Notes: generated by a model not told the origin, from the letters alone. Positions 20,001 through 28,437 are shown, counted from the first letter of the stretch. The stretch: 64,000 nt of DNA from Gloeomargarita sp. SRBZ-1_bins_9 (GCA_039794565.1 JAUQVX010000002.1:1-64000); one strand, 5' to 3'. A program made the numbers and translations.

Positions 20001-20395
20001 CCAAGGTGGCTCAACCGTCAGCGCCGGCGGCAGTCCCCGCAGGGGTGGTCGATAGCGACATAGAAAAGTTCACCAAGTTGGTGGAGGCTTGTTTCAAGGG
20101 GGGGAAAACGCCGTCGGACAAAGAGCTGGCCATTCTCGATAAGTTGCGGCAGAAGTACGGGGTGAGCAAGGAGAAGGCCCAGGAGATCATTGCCCGTTAC
20201 CAGCCCAAAAAAAATGATCCGGAATTGGCGGCCTATGAGTACGGGTTGATGTTCCGGGCGTTTCTCGATAACGATGGGGAAATTGGCTTGGATGAACGCG
20301 CCCAGCTGCTGGAGTTGCAGGAGGAGTTGGGGCTGACGGATGCCCAGGTGGCCATTATCGAGGCCAATATCCGCGACGAGTTGGGCCTGGGTTGA
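17051..20395 (+). CDS. Large tubulin-superfamily (Tubulin_2/FtsZ-like) protein
   Basis: A 1114-residue protein. The N-terminal GTPase-like domain begins with a Rossmann strand and P-loop-like turn (VVGLGGTGK, 12-20) and carries the tubulin signature as LSGGTGSG (169-176). These are hallmarks of the tubulin/FtsZ superfamily, and the length and layout fit Pfam Tubulin_2, whose members are of unknown or membrane-remodelling function. A long, mostly helical middle region (about 400-960) contains charged coiled-coil stretches. A Pro/Ala-rich linker (about 975-1000) leads to two similar helical modules at the C-terminus (DKLRQKYGVSKEKAQEII and LQEELGLTDAQVAIIEANI). ATG 17051 has GGGGAAA seven bases upstream. 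The stop shares a base with the epimerase start. Confidence 0.8.
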   Translation: MAEYQGMTPTIVVGLGGTGKEVLMKIRRMIVETYGSLDALPIVSFLHIDTEQNAKVSEPQVVLKQDISLRPVEQVWAKVDNAKAILNRIADYDYLMEWFPPELAGTDAILAGAGQIRALGKFAFTVNYQTIKNAFAHARARILGHEKFMLDRWGVQLDKGINIFIVCSLSGGTGSGMVLDMAYNVRDWVPPSDLPQTCAFLVLPGAFSGLGDRVIANAYAALMELDHYSRPHTRFETQYSNNMADRISSQNAQDTPFSFCYLVGNSNDKVTLPTLEAVLEMVAQNIFLDFSSGFSQYKKLVRDNIRKHWASPDPLGFPQSYITFGLSSIQFPVQRVLNACASRLAVALVDWWANPTPAPTAMRDVIKTEILPHLGLAESENNHQLLDSLSVGDNMKPYSKEVADWVASLRKRRNDLNIPFENLRRFVSVEEEKYRVHFNDADSDPRRWSDYFQKMWDNLNRLIPQKTRELRETVAQMVEDRFRGPKWTRQFLEVLLEVWLEFRTTFDQSRQKEWLPRERSASQALQILLKQIDNHARQMLLVNKKKVIDDDFNAIMQALESIYVAKVEVKARALAIPLLDALREETQRLLNDLNNFDRNLEQLRRQLAEREQVYTRETGTLTVNGILLYDPKDIDQIYSKTLANRGESVFQGMSQDIWGGMGCRLFDLHTFEHLRLQDLYQRIINRAIDEFSNSEQLKVSVAEKFIAQYPTVEQQEAQLKSTFEKSEAFLRFSQEQARLGWDDRLEKRQTLVGIQGGNKPTDPAVAALLPLLRKATTLTDKDIRPYNDPHHIYFVREIGAFPLRLIEGMERMRTIYRTVLQNDRNPLHTHHNRQQFADIMPASSEEIQVRENIILGRVFELLTEAENKLTGYPEIKLHYQDSATGLARSLTLGSTWEEAEQYLLADQNRKARELLNDGIQKILKQATTKEAKRALYEQLMGYLQTLERTLPAGRDHPTYQRAEEAISNCVRTYRLFEPGTTPPPKVAQPSAPAAVPAGVVDSDIEKFTKLVEACFKGGKTPSDKELAILDKLRQKYGVSKEKAQEIIARYQPKKNDPELAAYEYGLMFRAFLDNDGEIGLDERAQLLELQEELGLTDAQVAIIEANIRDELGLG

Positions 20396-21321
20396 TGCGC
20401 ATTTTGCTGACTGGGGGGGCGGGGTTTATTGGCTCGGCGGTGCAGGAGGTGTATTGGCAGGCGGGACACGAGGTCGCTATCTTGGATGATTTCAGCACGG
20501 GCGACCCAGCCTATGTCCATCCCCACAGTCGGGTCTATCAGGCTGATGTGCGGGATGCGGCTGCGGTTGCGCGGATCGTCCGGGAATGGCAGCCCCAGGT
20601 GATTAACCACCACGCTGCCCAGATTGATGTGCGGTTTTCGCTGGACCAACCGGTAGCGGATGCCCAAACCAATATCTTGGGTTCGCTGCATCTGCTGGAG
20701 GCGGCCCGGCAGGGGGGGGTGCAGCAGTTTATCTTTGCGTCGTCGGGGGGGGCCTGCTATGGGAATTTGCAGCAGATTCCGGCGCCGGAAACCCACCCTT
20801 TGCAACCCCTGTCGCCCTATGGCATCGCTAAGGTGACGGTGGAGTATTATTTGCAGGTCTATTACCAAACCTATGGGTTGTCCTATGTGGCTTTGCGCTA
20901 TGCCAATGTGTATGGCCCCCGCCAGGGACGCAAAGGGGAAGCAGGGGTGATCGCGGCTTTTATCCAGGCGCTGTTGACGGGGCAAACGCCGGTGATTTAC
21001 GGCTCAGGGGAGCAAACCCGGGATTTTGTCTATGTGCAGGATGTGGCGGAGTTGAATTTGCGGGTGCTGGGTTATCGGGAACCCCTGATACTCAACGTGG
21101 GCACGGGCCGGGAAACGTCGGTGTTGGAACTCTATGGCCTGATTCAGCAGTTGGTGGGCACCAAGGTGACGCCCCGGTTTCTGCCGGCGCGGGTAGGGGA
21201 GGTGAGCCGCAGTGCCCTGGATGGGGGTCTGGCTTGTCGGTTGCTGGGGTGGACGCCCCAAACGCCTTTGGCTCAGGGGTTGCAGGCCACGCTCGACTGG
21301 TATCGCCAGGTGCTACAGTAA
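20395..21321 (+). CDS. NAD-dependent epimerase/dehydratase, GalE-like
   Basis: A 308-residue extended short-chain dehydrogenase. NAD-binding GGAGFIG (residues 8-14), DDFSTG, the SSGG(A)CYG serine region and the catalytic YGIAK (YxxxK) are present. This is the UDP-glucose/UDP-GlcNAc 4-epimerase branch, but substrate cannot be assigned from motifs. Its ATG overlaps the tubulin-like stop as TGATG, an arrangement normally seen between functionally related products. A GT41 glycosyltransferase lies across the divergent promoter, so a role in making its sugar donor is conceivable. Confidence 0.87.
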   Translation: MRILLTGGAGFIGSAVQEVYWQAGHEVAILDDFSTGDPAYVHPHSRVYQADVRDAAAVARIVREWQPQVINHHAAQIDVRFSLDQPVADAQTNILGSLHLLEAARQGGVQQFIFASSGGACYGNLQQIPAPETHPLQPLSPYGIAKVTVEYYLQVYYQTYGLSYVALRYANVYGPRQGRKGEAGVIAAFIQALLTGQTPVIYGSGEQTRDFVYVQDVAELNLRVLGYREPLILNVGTGRETSVLELYGLIQQLVGTKVTPRFLPARVGEVSRSALDGGLACRLLGWTPQTPLAQGLQATLDWYRQVLQ

Positions 21322-21349
21322 AGGGGAGGGGGGCTAAGGAAGGCAGGCG

Positions 21350-21748
21350 ATGAATGTCTGTATCTTGCAGGCGGAGATCATTCGGGAGCCGCAACTGCGT
21401 TACACGCCGGATACCCAATTGGCGGTGACGGATATGCTGGTGGAGTTTCCGGGCTTGCGACCGGAGGACCCCTGTGGCCGATTGCGGGTGGTGGCTTGGG
21501 GTAATCTGGCGGAACAAACGGCCAAGCAATTTAAAGTGGGGGACCACATTATTATTGAGGGGCGGCTGGGCATGATTAAGGCGGATTTGCCGGGGGGAAT
21601 GCGCACGACCCGCGCGGAATTGACGGCTTCCCGGATTTTCCCTATTCAGGTGGGGGCGGCGATTACGGCGGAGACACCGGCTGCGCCACTGGCACCGGAG
21701 ATACCGGCAACGCTGGAACCGGATGATGAATGCGCCATCCCCTTTTGA
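21350..21748 (+). CDS. ycf41: Ycf41-like single-stranded-DNA-binding (OB-fold) protein
   Basis: A 132-residue SSB-family protein of the cyanobacterial/plastid Ycf41 type: LRYTPDTQLAVTDML, FPGLRPEDP, RLRVVAWGNLAEQ, then a GDHIIIEGRL strand pair. It ends in an acidic tip, DDECAIPF, like the DDDIPF tail through which bacterial SSB recruits partners. Many Ycf41 proteins are described without DNA-binding data, so ssDNA binding is inferred from the fold. Its last 26 bases overlap the start of rdgB. Confidence 0.75.
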   Translation: MNVCILQAEIIREPQLRYTPDTQLAVTDMLVEFPGLRPEDPCGRLRVVAWGNLAEQTAKQFKVGDHIIIEGRLGMIKADLPGGMRTTRAELTASRIFPIQVGAAITAETPAAPLAPEIPATLEPDDECAIPF

Positions 21749-22307
21749 GCTGGTGCTGGCCACGACTAACCCCGGTAAGGTGCGGGAGATTCGGGCTGGC
21801 CTGCCGGGGTGGAATTGCCTGATTCCGCCGGCGGATTTGCTGCTGGAGGAGACGGGGACCACCTTTGCGGAAAATGCCCGGATGAAGGCGGTCCAGGCGG
21901 CCCGGGCCTTGCAGTGCTGGGCGCTGGCGGATGATTCGGGGCTAGAGGTGACGAGTCTGGATGGGGCGCCGGGGGTGTTTTCGTCCCGCTATGGCCGCAC
22001 AGATACCGAACGCATTCAACGGCTGCTGCTGGAGTTGGGGGATGAACCGGAGCGCTCGGCGCGGTTTGTCTGTGTGGTGGCGGTGGCCAATCCCCAAGGG
22101 GAAATCGTGGCGGAGGCGACCGGGGTCTGTGAGGGGGAAATTCTGACGGCGCCTCGGGGGACGGGGGGCTTTGGCTATGACCCCATCTTTTATGTGCCGG
22201 CGTTGGGGTTGACCTTTGCCCAGATGACGCCGGAGCAAAAGCGGCAGGTGAGTCACCGGGGACGGGCGCTGCGGGCGTTGCTACCCCAATTGCAGGCGTT
22301 GCGGTGA
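21723..22307 (+). CDS. rdgB: XTP/dITP pyrophosphatase (RdgB/HAM1)
   Basis: A 194-residue nucleotide house-cleaning enzyme hydrolysing non-canonical purine triphosphates (XTP, ITP) to monophosphates. Family motifs: LATTNPGKVREI at the N-terminus, EETGTTFAENA, ALADDSGLEV, GTGGFGYDPIF and the C-terminal SHRGRALR. Two ATGs in tandem (21723, 21726) leave the exact start open. It overlaps ycf41 at its start and the next gene by GTGA at its end, so the four genes from ycf41 to the flippase-like gene read as one operon. Confidence 0.95.
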   Translation: MMNAPSPFELVLATTNPGKVREIRAGLPGWNCLIPPADLLLEETGTTFAENARMKAVQAARALQCWALADDSGLEVTSLDGAPGVFSSRYGRTDTERIQRLLLELGDEPERSARFVCVVAVANPQGEIVAEATGVCEGEILTAPRGTGGFGYDPIFYVPALGLTFAQMTPEQKRQVSHRGRALRALLPQLQALR

Positions 22308-23185
22308 AAAGACTTGGGCGCGGGGTAGGCTGGGCGCTGGTACTGGGGTTTCTGGGGCGTAAGCTCTGGCAGTCCTGGCAAGAGGTGCAGCAGTTGTCCT
22401 GGCAGCCGGGCTGGTTGGGGTGGTGGCTGGCCGCTGGGTTGGTGACAACGGGGGCGCACCTGTGGGCGGGATGGCTCTGGGGCCAAAGTTTGGGATTTTT
22501 GGGCTATCCGGTGCCGAGTCGCTGGGCGGTGCCGTTGTACGTGCAAACGAATCTGGCTAAGTACGTGCCGGGGAATGTGTGGCATTTCTACGGGCGGGTA
22601 CGGGCGGCCCAAGCGCAACAAATTCCTACGGGCGTGGTGCTGGTGAGTATTGCCCTGGAGGCGCTCCTGTTGGCAGCGGCGGCTTTGCTGGTGGGGGTGT
22701 ATCGCTGGCCCCGGGGACCCGGACCGGCTTTGGCCCTGGCGGCGGTGTTGCTGGGGATCCATCCCTGGTGGGTGAACCGGTTGCTTCACTTCTTGGGACG
22801 CCGAAAGGCCTTCAGCGGACCTTTGCCCCCCCTGCGCCGCTATCCCTTGTTTCTTTTGCTGGGTCATTTGGTGTTTCTGGGACTACGGGGATTGGGGTTC
22901 GGGTGTGTGCTGGGGTCCTGGACGCCGGTGCCCTGGTCACAATGGCCGGTGCTGGCCGGGGCCTTCGGACTGGCTTGGTTGCTAGGGTTTATCGTGCCCC
23001 TGGCGCCCGGCGGTCTGGGGGTGTTTGAGGCGACCTTAACCGTCAGCCTAGAAGGCATCATTCCCACAGTCACGGTATTGGCTGCCGCTGTTAGCTATCG
23101 CTTGGTCAGTGTCCTGGCCGAAATCAGCGCAGCCTTAGTCGGTGGGGTATGGGGGCGGAGGGACTTGAACCCTCACGACCTTTAG
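22304..23185 (+). CDS. Flippase-like integral membrane protein (LPG-synthase TM family, UPF0104)
   Basis: A 293-residue polytopic membrane protein with about seven to eight hydrophobic segments and the family pattern TNLAKYVPGNVWHF near residue 85 and FIVPLAPGGLGVFEAT near 230. This places it in the lysylphosphatidylglycerol-synthase transmembrane (UPF0104) family. No aminoacyl-transferase domain follows, so a lipid-flipping role is only a family-level idea. It starts at GTG 22304, overlapping the rdgB stop by four bases. The last 12 residues (GRRDLNPHDL end) are read from the opposite strand of tRNA-Leu, so the natural C-terminus appears eroded or replaced. Confidence 0.75.
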   Translation: MKRLGRGVGWALVLGFLGRKLWQSWQEVQQLSWQPGWLGWWLAAGLVTTGAHLWAGWLWGQSLGFLGYPVPSRWAVPLYVQTNLAKYVPGNVWHFYGRVRAAQAQQIPTGVVLVSIALEALLLAAAALLVGVYRWPRGPGPALALAAVLLGIHPWWVNRLLHFLGRRKAFSGPLPPLRRYPLFLLLGHLVFLGLRGLGFGCVLGSWTPVPWSQWPVLAGAFGLAWLLGFIVPLAPGGLGVFEATLTVSLEGIIPTVTVLAAAVSYRLVSVLAEISAALVGGVWGRRDLNPHDL

Positions 23186-23463
23186 GGTCAACGGATTTTC
23201 ATTCTCCGCCGGCTTTCGCCGGAGGGCCTGCGCCCCTGGAGAATTGGACTCTCCCTTTACCCACGAAGGACCCTTCGCTCGGGTAGCTCCCGTCGAGTCT
23301 CTGCACCTTCCGAACGATGCGTGTTCGGCTTGGCTCAGGATTGCCCTATCTGCCACAAGGACAGACGTAGGTTCCCCTGAATTTGAGAGCATTCACTTAC
23401 GGGATTTCTCCCGTAAGGCCCAATGACTTAAGTCCGTAGCGTCTACCATTCCGCCACGCCCCC
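23150..23463 (-). tRNA. tRNA-Leu (anticodon TAA), interrupted by a group I intron
   Basis: Exon 1 is 23430-23463 (acceptor GGGGGCG, D-arm, 5' anticodon stem, ending GGACTT) and exon 2 is 23150-23199 (AAAATCCGT…CGCCCCCA). Joined, they give an 84-nt class II tRNA with anticodon stem ACGGA/TCCGT, loop CTTAAAA (anticodon TAA), a long variable arm and T-loop TTCAAGT. Acceptor strands pair perfectly. CCA is not encoded. The 3' 36 bases overlap the convergent flippase-like gene. Confidence 0.95.
23200..23429 (-). ncRNA. Group I self-splicing intron in tRNA-Leu(UAA)
   Basis: The 230-nt insertion lies between U34 and A35 of the anticodon, the classical site in cyanobacteria and plastids. Exon 1 ends in U and the intron ends in G, as group I splicing requires. 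The conserved core segment CAGAGACTCGACGGGAGC (complement of 23286-23303) is present, as are several stems (for example CTTACGGG/CCCGTAAG near the 5' end and TCCGGC/GCCGGA near the 3' end). No endonuclease gene is inside. Confidence 0.93.
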
Positions 23464-23487
23464 AGGCAGCTAATAAGCATAGCACAT

Positions 23488-24099
23488 TTATTCCTGGACG
23501 GCGGCCCACAAAATGGCCGGGGGATACAGACGGTGTTCCTGCTCCTGGATGCGGGCATGCAGGGTGGTTACGGTATCCCCTGGCAAGACGGGCACGGCGG
23601 CCTGGGCAATAATCGGCCCCTGGTCAACCTCCAAAATCACCCGGTGGACGGTGCAGCCAGTAATTTTGACCCCCGCCTGTAGGGCCTGCTCCACCGCATT
23701 GAGACCCGGAAAGGCCGGTAACAAACTGGGGTGGATATTCAGAATCCGTGACCCAAAGGGTTCCAGCAGGACCTGGGTGGCCCGGCGCAGCCAACCGGCC
23801 ATGATCACCCACTCGCTGCCCCAGGTTTGTAAGGTGCGGACCACGGCGGCATCAAAACTCTCCCGGTCGGGGTAGTCTCGATGGTTGATGAGCTGACAGG
23901 GGACGCCGGCGGCTTTGGCCCGCTCCCGCACCGGGGCATCGGGATTGTTGTACACCACACCGGTAACGAGAGCTGGCAGTTTTCCGGCCGCAATCGCCTG
24001 GATAATGGCGGTGAAGTTGCTGCCTTTACCCGAAGCCAAGACCCCTAGCCGCAGGGGTTCGCCCCGATAGTCGGGCCAGTCAGGGGGAACGCACAGCAT
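23488..24099 (-). CDS. purN: Phosphoribosylglycinamide formyltransferase
   Basis: A 203-residue GAR transformylase, which adds a formyl group from 10-formyl-THF in step three of purine synthesis. Motifs: LGVLASGKGSNF near residues 18-29 (GAR phosphate site), the formyl-transfer loop NIHPSLLPAFPG, and the conserved HRVILEVDQGPIIAQ near 155 with its catalytic Asp. The ATG at 24099 lies inside the last 20 bases of the preceding small membrane-protein gene, so the two are coupled. Confidence 0.95.
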   Translation of the reverse strand: MLCVPPDWPDYRGEPLRLGVLASGKGSNFTAIIQAIAAGKLPALVTGVVYNNPDAPVRERAKAAGVPCQLINHRDYPDRESFDAAVVRTLQTWGSEWVIMAGWLRRATQVLLEPFGSRILNIHPSLLPAFPGLNAVEQALQAGVKITGCTVHRVILEVDQGPIIAQAAVPVLPGDTVTTLHARIQEQEHRLYPPAILWAAVQE

Positions 24100-24397
24100 C
24101 GATCAGCGCTCCCAACCAGTCGGCCACCAGCAAGCCCAATAGGGCCCCAATCACATAGGGCAGACGGTTCCAAAGGGGGGTGGGAATGCGGTCGAGCCAG
24201 GTGTTGACCTGGTCCGCCAGGGTTGGGGGCGAGCTGGGCGCCGGGGGTTTGGGCTTCACCCAGGGGGGGACGTTTTGCTCAAAATGAGCAATGCCCGCCC
24301 GCACCCGCTGTTGAGTCTCTCGCACCGCTTGCCAGGATTGCTGCCGACTTTCGGCGAGACGTTGCAGGCGCCGGTCTAGCTCTTCCACATCCACCAT
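24080..24397 (-). CDS. Small membrane protein of unknown function
   Basis: A 105-residue protein I do not recognise. Its N-terminal half is a charged amphipathic helix (about residues 4-42). A Pro-rich linker (PPWVKPKPPAPSSPPT) follows, and the C-terminus has one hydrophobic helix (about residues 82-100). The overlap with purN and its clean frame support a real gene. A helix-linker-single-TM layout suggests a membrane-tethered structural protein, but nothing more can be said. Confidence 0.6.
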   Translation of the reverse strand: MVDVEELDRRLQRLAESRQQSWQAVRETQQRVRAGIAHFEQNVPPWVKPKPPAPSSPPTLADQVNTWLDRIPTPLWNRLPYVIGALLGLLVADWLGALIDAVRSP

Positions 24398-24478
24398 GCC
24401 CGGACTGTGCTAACGTGAAAAATACCTTCCGCTTCTTCATTCTACGCAAGCTTGTCTCCTAGAGAACGCACACATTCC

Positions 24479-27055
24479 ATGGCTGTTGCAGTGGAAGCCC
24501 TGCTGAATTCTGGCATTAGTAAACCGGCGCGCTATCTGGGGCGGGAGTTTGGGGCGGTGCACAAGCCCTGGGACCAGGCGCAGGTGCGTTGGGTGCTGAG
24601 CTATCCCGAACTCTACGAGGTAGGGGCGTCCAATCTCGGCCATATCATTCTCTACAACATCATCAATGCCCAGCCGGGACACCTGTGTGACCGGGCCTAT
24701 TTACCGGCACCAGACCTGGCGGCCAAGCTGCGATCCACCCAAACGCCCCTGTTTGCCGTAGAATCCCGTCGCCCCCTGGGGGATTTCGACATCATCGGCT
24801 TTAGTTTGAGCTATGAACTGGGGGCCACCAATATCTTGGAGATGTTGGATTTGGCGGGGATTCCCCTGACGGCGGCTGAGCGCCGGGAAGGACGTTACCC
24901 CTTAATTTTTGCAGGGGGACCGACAGCCACCGGTAACCCGGAACCCTACGCTGATTTCTTTGACTTTTTTGCCATCGGGGACGGGGAGGAACTGTTGCCG
25001 GAAATCGGGCTGGTGCTCCAGGAGGGGAAGGCGGCGGGCCTGTCGCGGGAGGCGCTACTGCTGGATTTGGCCCAGATTCCGGGGGTGTATGTGCCGGAGT
25101 TTTATGCGCCCCAGCCGGATGGAGCGGTGGTGCCCCGGCGCGATGATGTACCGGCCCGGATTCTACGGCGGGTGGCGACTCCGATGCCGGCCTATGGGAT
25201 TGGCCTGGTACCCTACGTGGAAACGGTCCACGACCGACTGACGGTGGAGATTCGTCGGGGTTGTACGCGGGGATGCCGGTTCTGCCAGCCGGGGATGTTG
25301 ACGCGCCCGGCCCGGGATGTGGACCCGGAAACGGTGGTGCGCACGATTGAGCAGGGGATGCGGGCGACGGGGTTTAATGAGTTTTCCCTGTTGTCGCTGA
25401 GCTGCTCGGATTATCTGTCGCTGCCGGCGGTGGGGTTGGAGATTAAACGGCGTTTGGCGGACCAGCCGGTGAGTTTGTCCCTGCCTAGCCAGCGGGTGGA
25501 CCGGTTTGATGAACATATTGCGGAGATTGTGGGGGGAACGCGCAAAAGTGGCTTGACCTTTGCCCCGGAGGCGGGCACCCAGCGGCTGCGGGATGTGATT
25601 AACAAGGGGCTGACGAACGAGGAGCTGCTGCGGGGGGTGAAAACGGCCTGGGAGCTGGGCTGGGACCGGGTCAAGTTGTATTTCATGATTGGGCTGCCGG
25701 GGGAAACGGATGGGGATGTTCTGGGCATCGCCGAGACCCTAAAGTGGTTGCAGCGGGAATGCCGAGGCCTAGGTCGCAGGCCGATTGGGTTTAATGTCAC
25801 GATTTCTAATTTCACGCCCAAGCCCCACACGCCGTTTCAGTGGCATTCGGTGGCGACGGCGGAGTTTATCCGCAAGCAGGAGCTGCTCCGGGAGGCGTTT
25901 AAGGGGGTGCGGGCGCTCAAGGCGAACTTCACGGATGTGCGCATCTCGGCGATGGAGGATTTTCTGGGGCGGGGAGACCGCTCGTTGGGGAAGGTGATCC
26001 GCCGGGCTTGGGAACTGGGGGCGGGGATGGATGCCTGGTGGGAATCCCTGGACCGGGCCTATGGGGCTTGGGAACGGGCTATTCACGAGGCGGGCCTGAG
26101 CTGGAAGTACCGCACCATTGAGCAGGGGCAGTGGTTTGCCAAGGTGGATAAGGACTATTTGCTGAAGCAGCCCCTGCCCTGGGACCACATTGATACGGGG
26201 ATTGATAAGAAGTGGCTGGTGGAGGATTTGGAACGGGCGCTGGCGGCGGCAACGGTGCCGGATTGCTCCTTTGATGGCTGTTCCCACTGCGGGGTGTGTG
26301 GGGTGGACATGGGCCATAACGTCGTGGTGCCCCCGCCCCCTGTGCCGACGGAGAAAATCGCCCTGCAGATTCCCACCAAGCGGGTGCAGCGCCTGCGGGT
26401 GCGTTTTGGCAAGTTGGGGGAAATGGCCCTGCTGGGTCACCTGGATGTGCTGCGCCTGTTTGACCGGGCGGTCCGGCGGGCGCATCTACCCATTGCCTTT
26501 ACGGAGGGGTTCCATCCCAGCCCCCGCATTGTGCCGGCGACGGCCTTGGCGTTGGGGGTGACCAGCACGGGGGAAATCATGGATTTTGAGCTGCACCAGG
26601 TGTGCGACCCCCAGGTGTTTGTACAGGCGTTGCGGGCCCAGTTGCCCCCGGAAATTCCCCTGTACGAGGTGGCGGAGGTGCCAGTCCATGCCCCGGCGGC
26701 GACCCAATTGCTGGCGGCGGCGGAGTACCGGTTGACTTTGGCGCTGGATGACCCGGAGGCCGAGGCGGATTGGCAGGGGTGGGTACAGGCCATCCTGGAT
26801 GCCGAGGCGATGTGGTGGGAGGGGCAGCGGAAAAACGGTCAGCCCAAGCGGTTGAATCTGCGGGCGATGCTTAACCGGCTGGAGGTGTTGACAGCCAGCG
26901 CCCAGCAGGCGGAGGTGTTCTATCGGGGGGCTTTGTCCCCGGATGGTCAATCCCTGCAACCGGAGCAGGTGCTGTTTATGTTCCAGAAGGTGGGGTCGTC
27001 GGCGATGACCTTGGCCCGCGTTCACCGGGAGCGGGTGATTTTGCGTAGCGGTTAA
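24479..27055 (+). CDS. B12-binding-like radical SAM protein fused to a DUF2344 domain
   Basis: An 858-residue protein. Residues about 1-200 resemble the B12-binding-like domain of TIGR03960-type proteins. A radical SAM domain with CxxxCxxC (CTRGCRFC, 262-269) follows, and the C-terminus from about residue 625 is a DUF2344/TIGR03936 domain ([28 protein letters not shown]). Between the two lies a compact cysteine cluster, [12 protein letters not shown] (about 596-607), which could hold another Fe-S centre or a metal. The family is widespread in bacteria and its reaction is unknown. ATG 24479 is preferred over an upstream TTG. The stop overlaps the mnmE start as TAATG. Confidence 0.88.
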   Translation: MAVAVEALLNSGISKPARYLGREFGAVHKPWDQAQVRWVLSYPELYEVGASNLGHIILYNIINAQPGHLCDRAYLPAPDLAAKLRSTQTPLFAVESRRPLGDFDIIGFSLSYELGATNILEMLDLAGIPLTAAERREGRYPLIFAGGPTATGNPEPYADFFDFFAIGDGEELLPEIGLVLQEGKAAGLSREALLLDLAQIPGVYVPEFYAPQPDGAVVPRRDDVPARILRRVATPMPAYGIGLVPYVETVHDRLTVEIRRGCTRGCRFCQPGMLTRPARDVDPETVVRTIEQGMRATGFNEFSLLSLSCSDYLSLPAVGLEIKRRLADQPVSLSLPSQRVDRFDEHIAEIVGGTRKSGLTFAPEAGTQRLRDVINKGLTNEELLRGVKTAWELGWDRVKLYFMIGLPGETDGDVLGIAETLKWLQRECRGLGRRPIGFNVTISNFTPKPHTPFQWHSVATAEFIRKQELLREAFKGVRALKANFTDVRISAMEDFLGRGDRSLGKVIRRAWELGAGMDAWWESLDRAYGAWERAIHEAGLSWKYRTIEQGQWFAKVDKDYLLKQPLPWDHIDTGIDKKWLVEDLERALAAATVPDCSFDGCSHCGVCGVDMGHNVVVPPPPVPTEKIALQIPTKRVQRLRVRFGKLGEMALLGHLDVLRLFDRAVRRAHLPIAFTEGFHPSPRIVPATALALGVTSTGEIMDFELHQVCDPQVFVQALRAQLPPEIPLYEVAEVPVHAPAATQLLAAAEYRLTLALDDPEAEADWQGWVQAILDAEAMWWEGQRKNGQPKRLNLRAMLNRLEVLTASAQQAEVFYRGALSPDGQSLQPEQVLFMFQKVGSSAMTLARVHRERVILRSG

Positions 27056-28422
27056 TGCTGGGGTTGGGGGATACGATTGCGGCGATTGCCACGGCTGTAA
27101 CGCCGGAGCAGGGGAGTATTGCCATTGTGCGTCTGTCGGGGCAAGCGAGCGTCCCCATTGCCCGCCGACTGTTCCAGGTGCCGGGGAAGCAGGTCTGGGA
27201 GAGTCACCGGATTCTTTACGGCTATGTGCGCACGCCAGAGGGACAGGTAGTGGACGAGGCCCTGCTGTTGCTTATGCTGGCCCCCCGTTCCTACACCCGC
27301 GAGGATGTGGTGGAGTTTCACTGCCACGGGGGCATCGTGACGGTGCAGCGGGTGTTGCAGTTGTGTTTGCAGCAGGGGGCGCGCTTGGCCCGACCCGGGG
27401 AATTTACGCTGCGGGCGGTGCTCAACGGTCGGATTGACCTGACCCAGGCGGAGGCCATCGCTGATTTGGTTGGGGCTAAGTCGTCCCTGGCGGCGGAAAT
27501 GGCCCTGGGGAGTTTGCAGGGGAAATTAGGGCAAGACATTCGCCGCCTGCGCCAAGAATGCATAGACATCCTGGCGGAACTGGAGGCCCGCCTAGATTTC
27601 GATGAGGATTTGCCGCCGTTGGATGTGCCGGCCCTGCAAGCGCGAGTGGCGGCGGTGTTGCAGGACATCGAACGGCTGTTGGCGACGGCGGAAGCGGGGC
27701 AGTGGTTGCGCCGGGGGATCAAGGTGGCGATTGTGGGGCGGCCCAACGTGGGTAAATCCAGCCTGCTGAATGCCTGGAGCCAGACCGACCGGGCCATTGT
27801 CACGGATTTGCCGGGGACGACGCGGGATGTGGTGGACGCCTACCTGGTGGTGCAGGGGATACCCGTGGAAATCCTGGACACGGCGGGGATTCGCCACACC
27901 CAGGACCCGGTGGAACAAATCGGCATTCACCGCTCCCGCCAGGCGATGCACCAGGCGGATGTCGTTTTATTGGTGATCAGCGCCGTCGAGGGCTGGACTG
28001 AGGCAGACCAGGCGCTTTATAAAGAGGTGCAGGGTCGGCGGGTGATCGTGGTGGTGAACAAGATGGATGTGGTTTCGACGCCGCCCCCCCTGCCGGCCGA
28101 TGCCCAACCGGTGGTGTATCTTTCGGCCCTGCAGCGCCAGGGATTGGAGCAATTGGAAACGGTTTTGCTGGAGTACGTTTTCCAGGGCAAGGTACAGCAG
28201 ACCAATCTCACCTACACCATTAACCAGCGCCAGCAGGCAGCCCTGATCCAGGCCCAACAGGCGCTGCAACAGATGCAGGCTACCATGGCCCAGTCCCTAC
28301 CACTGGATTTTTGGACGATTGATTTGCGCTCGGCCATCCAGGCCCTGGGGAGCATCACGGGGGAAGAACTCACCGAAAGCATGCTGGACCAAATCTTTAG
28401 TAAGTTTTGTATTGGCAAGTAG
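27055..28422 (+). CDS. mnmE: tRNA modification GTPase MnmE
   Basis: 455 residues. The N-terminal domain is tetrahydrofolate-binding. A G domain from about residue 225 has [12 protein letters not shown] (G1), LPGTTRD (G2), DTAG (G3) and NKMD (G4), and the C-terminus is the invariant CIGK. With MnmG it installs (carboxymethyl)aminomethyl groups on U34 of certain tRNAs. It is translationally coupled to the radical SAM gene and lies 15 bases upstream of mutS, so the three look like one operon. Confidence 0.97.
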   Translation: MLGLGDTIAAIATAVTPEQGSIAIVRLSGQASVPIARRLFQVPGKQVWESHRILYGYVRTPEGQVVDEALLLLMLAPRSYTREDVVEFHCHGGIVTVQRVLQLCLQQGARLARPGEFTLRAVLNGRIDLTQAEAIADLVGAKSSLAAEMALGSLQGKLGQDIRRLRQECIDILAELEARLDFDEDLPPLDVPALQARVAAVLQDIERLLATAEAGQWLRRGIKVAIVGRPNVGKSSLLNAWSQTDRAIVTDLPGTTRDVVDAYLVVQGIPVEILDTAGIRHTQDPVEQIGIHRSRQAMHQADVVLLVISAVEGWTEADQALYKEVQGRRVIVVVNKMDVVSTPPPLPADAQPVVYLSALQRQGLEQLETVLLEYVFQGKVQQTNLTYTINQRQQAALIQAQQALQQMQATMAQSLPLDFWTIDLRSAIQALGSITGEELTESMLDQIFSKFCIGK

Positions 28423-28437
28423 GCCGGAGGTGGGGGG

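Noticed and set aside
23135-23392. 85-residue leftward open frame
   Set aside because: Lies inside the group I intron and tRNA-Leu exons; no coding character.
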